The translations under genes and the position numbers were made by a program. The notes under the pieces are model-generated. The model worked only from the letters and a program-made list of their open reading frames with translations, searched no databases and was not told the DNA's origin. A stretch of 45,746 nt of DNA from Amphimedon queenslandica (lineage: Eukaryota; Porifera; Demospongiae; Haplosclerida; Niphatidae): contig NW_003546242.1 in assembly GCF_000090795.2 (NCBI RefSeq), positions 1,548,542-1,594,287 of the forward strand. The letters are read 5' to 3'. This document shows, piece after piece, positions 43,231-45,746 of the stretch (within the stretch, counting starts at the first letter, position 1; each line of letters starts with the position of its first letter).

Positions 43231-43669
43231 AATAGATAATGTACTATCAGTATTTTGATTACAATAGAATTGAAAACAAGCCTATAGAACAAGTGTTCAA
43301 CAAAAATACAAGAGGGGCTGTTGCTAGCAAGAGCCAAAGAAGTCATCACAGTTAGGACTAAAGGAATAGGCTCCAGCACTGCTGGTATTCTAAATGCCAA
43401 CAGGACAAGACAAGAAACAGAGTGCTACAAATGAGGAATGAAGTTGGTACATGATGTTTCTGCAGGGAACAAAGGGGATAGATGATTGCTTGCTATGGTA
43501 CATCCTAACTGTCTGTCACAGTGAATGGTTCCACCACAACTTAATGCATTGGGATACTGTCCATATTGTTGTAAAGTGGTTTTATTACAAGTATAATTGA
43601 TTATTATGTATTTTGTTTGTATTATTATTTTCCAGTAATAATTTTTTCTGAAACAAGTATTTCCAAAAC
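43231..43669. other. Non-coding stretch
   Basis: No gene seen. The last 8 bp (TCCAAAAC, 43662-43669) are the target-site copy of the next element. Confidence 0.5.
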
Positions 43670-43895
43670 CAGGGGCAGATCTAGGGGGGGGCCTGGGGGG
43701 GCCAGGCCCCACCAAAAATTTTTCTGGTCAAGTTTAAAATTAGTTTTATCTATGTAAACTGTGAAACAGCTACAGTACTTGATTGTGTAAACAGTCTGTA
43801 AACCACAAAGGAGCTCATTTAAGAGTCCTAATCTTCAGAATTTTGACTTCCCAAATTATGGCCCCCCCCAATATTCAATCCTAGATTCGCCCCTG
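43670..43895. mobile_element. hAT-type MITE
   Basis: The left end is CAGGGGCAGATCTAGG and the right end, inverted, CAGGGGCGAATCTAGG, each next to runs of G/C. Perfect 8-bp duplications TCCAAAAC flank it (43662-43669 and 43896-43903). 226 bp, no gene. Confidence 0.9.
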
Positions 43896-43903
43896 TCCAA
43901 AAC

Positions 43904-45224
43904 TGATGTACATAAATTTACTGAAGCGGTAGAACAGTAACAATCTTATCAATTTAACAATTTGTCAGCCGGATACACAATGTAGCAAAATAGTTTGAAC
44001 CCTTATCCACTATGGCTAGCAAAATAAAGACATAGCAACTGTCCAACAACCTACCTGTTGTAATATTTGTGTGATTCTAAACTTTTATAAGCCTTCATTG
44101 CTTTCTATGTCCCCAAGTTGACTGCAATTGAGGCCACTTCTCGATGTTATCAATCCATTCATGACTCTGGTATGGGTCTGATTGATCACAGTACTTCTGA
44201 CCACTGGTCCATTCTACTTCAGCATTATATCTATTCTCCGGAAAAAGAGGAAAACTATTTTCTACGATGTAAAAGATTGCTCATGTTGGACACCAAAATG
44301 GCTGCCATAATGAAAACCACACCTAATGGGTGGGGTTAAAAGTTAGAACTTATTACGGTAACATTATGATAGAGGGAAAATTGAGACCAGGACAAGAACT
44401 CAAAGTGAGGCCCAAAGAAACAAAAAAGCTGCCCAAGAGAAACTAAAGAAAAAATGAGAATTGGCACAGAAAACCTCAGCTAAGTCCTCTAACCAAGTAA
44501 ACTGTAAGTGTGGTGCCAACAGTAATGATAATTCACTTCATTTCCAGAAATTGTAATGAAAATTGAGGTCACATTATTTAATGATATTCATAACAGTAAT
44601 TAATTATTACCATGGCAACGGGTGAAGAAGAAATGGAATCCGTTCTGCTCCACGAGGTTTTTTGCCTATTAACTGCAGTCTGGTGCAAGTATGGAGCTTC
44701 ATTAGCCACTGAAAACTTTCTAGAAGTCTTTTAGGTTGAAGTGGAGACTGTATTTTCAGACTGTTTGTCAGTGGCTAAGTGAGCTCATAAAGACATGGGA
44801 GAGTCTAGCAAGAGAGCAAATATCTTTACCCAGTACTAAGGCACTCAAGGCAGTGGTTCAATGTCAAAATTATAATAATCTTCTCTGACAACATGCACAA
44901 GGCAAATTTTAATTTTTCTGTTATTTTTTTGTACCATTACTTTGTAAAAATGTTTTTTACTCACAAAATAAGTATGCAAATTGTCTAATTGGGCTAGAAT
45001 TTTAGTTGTAGCTATTCAAAAAGGTAAAACTTTTTAATTTTATACATAAGGAATGGGAAAATGGCGACATTTGACTACCCCACATTTAGAACAGCTAAAG
45101 AAGTATGCAAATTGACTATTTTTCCTCTTGACAAAGATAAAGCCTCCTAAATTGAGCAACCCATTGGTCTCCTATGAAGCATGATTTGTTAGTATACGGA
45201 GATTAATGTTCTGTATACTAATCC
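43904..45224. other. Mostly non-coding stretch with unassigned short frames
   Basis: A frame at 44118-44339 (TAIEATSRCYQSIHDSGMGL...) matches nothing I know. At about 44375-44530 a plus frame reads a Lys/Gln-rich segment, broken by one TGA, ending CKCGANSNDNS; it could be a decayed exon. Nothing else is visible. Confidence 0.35.
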
Positions 45225-45440
45225 GTGTCTGCACATTTCTGGACATGCATGGTTCAGTGTGCCACATGTTTCTCATGGTCATACCTTACCTGTTACAACT
45301 TGTCTAAAAAGTCTGCTGAGAAGTCTAAGTTTGTGTGCCAGCATTGCTCTACTGTCCCAGCTCCCTTGCAAACTCCCTCCAATGTGATCCACTCCCTTTC
45401 TGATTCTTCCAATTCAATTACATCCTCCATTAAAGGGTAA
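45225..45440 (+). pseudogene. PHD-like zinc-finger fragment, probably LINE ORF1
   Basis: The frame reads MVQCATCFSWSYLTCYNLSK then KFVCQHCSTVPAP, a C-x2-C ... C ... C-x2-C arrangement with an aromatic residue before the second cluster, as in the PHD-type finger at the start of many animal CR1/L2 ORF1 proteins. A Ser/Pro-rich tail follows. The frame stops at the apparent end of another element (TTAAAGGGTAACTGC, from 45430), so the rest is displaced. A host PHD protein is less likely, as nothing else of a gene is near. Confidence 0.5.
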
Positions 45441-45746
45441 CTGCAATGTATTTTTTGGATATTTATTTTATGGTCTTAATATGATTGCCTGACCATAATA
45501 ATGTGTTGCAACTCCTATTGTCTAAAAAAATTTATTCACTGAGATATGAGCCTTCAAATATGCTTATTTTGCTTGCTTCAATGTTACTTCCTGTCGGTGG
45601 GTGTAGCTAAACGTGACGTCATAAGAGGCATAGATGCAGATAAATGCATTGCTGTGCAGGGGGAAATAATCCTTTATTCTCATGCCTAGTAATGTAATAG
45701 GACTAATTTAAAGATTGGGATCACTAGCTTTCATTATTCCAAGCAT
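45430..45746. other. Window edge, possible start of a TTAA-flanked MITE
   Basis: TTAA at 45430-45433 is followed by AGGGTAACTGCAATG. TTAA is the piggyBac-type target site, but the partner end is beyond the window, so this is tentative. No gene seen. Confidence 0.3.

Noticed and set aside
42351..44305. Inverted GCCATTTTGGTGTCCAA pair as ends of a 1.9-kb element
   Set aside because: Only 17 bp match and similarity does not extend; similar CCATTTTGG words occur elsewhere (about 25107). Two complete smaller elements lie between, so a single larger element is not supported.

Overview
This is a eukaryotic, AT-rich, intron-bearing window dominated by transposable elements. The mix of tyrosine-recombinase retrotransposons, a Crypton, an En/Spm-type DNA transposon, hAT remnants and MITEs, together with spliceosomal introns as short as 40-57 bp, suggests an early-branching animal, most likely a demosponge such as Amphimedon. 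That species guess is inference. No tRNA or rRNA gene and no bacterial feature was found, and no single-copy host gene could be recognised with confidence. One assembly gap (851 Ns) lies at 14640-15490.

Layout, left half. 1-1.6 kb: two decayed hAT transposase 3' ends. 2.3-11.1 kb: one Ngaro-like retrotransposon on the + strand with split direct repeats (A1 ... B1-A2-B2), decayed Gag, RT/RNase H and tyrosine recombinase (YR). Its gag intron (2840-6222) has been swollen by a nested Crypton (about 3.0-4.8 kb) and a MITE with perfect 37-bp terminal inverted repeats (TIRs). 12.5-13.1 kb: Helitron helicase remnant (-). 13.7-17.4 kb: broken CR1/L2-like LINE (+) containing the gap. 17.4-17.8 kb: possible further Helitron remnant (-). 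17.8-21.4 kb: no genes, one pogo-type MITE and one long hairpin. 21.5-23.3 kb: decayed multi-exon gene of a transposon-like family (tentatively DUF6589-related), interrupted by a hAT MITE. 23.8-25.2 kb: a foldback element and a TIR element.

Centre (26173-33379): the standout feature, an apparently full-length 7.2-kb En/Spm (CACTA)-type transposon. It has 14 bp of identical terminal sequence beginning CACAGG, a 3-bp TAT target duplication, palindrome-rich subterminal repeats at both ends (an 85-bp tandem array on the left), and two divergently transcribed genes. The minus-strand gene is a seven-exon Tnp2-like transposase, nearly intact but carrying one stop and one frameshift. The plus-strand gene is an uninterrupted nine-exon, 378-aa SAM-domain protein. 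A 255-bp gap between them probably holds both promoters. By analogy with the plant TnpA/TnpD pair, the transposase would cut the ends and the SAM protein may bind the subterminal repeats; this division of labour is inference.

Right half. 34.2-36.0 kb: a second copy of the DUF6589-like gene, with some shared exon boundaries. 36.0-41.7 kb: a second DIRS/Ngaro-type retrotransposon (-) with Gag (intron at the same phase-1 position), RT, RNase H and YR, plus an inverted fragment of its own RT at a palindromic junction. 42.6-43.9 kb: a TIR element carrying a tRNA-like SINE and 66-bp repeats, then a hAT MITE. 45.2 kb: a PHD-finger fragment like those at the start of some LINE ORF1 proteins.

All predictions come from reading translations, splice-site phase and repeats by eye. 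Family names are assigned from remembered motif patterns, not from searches.
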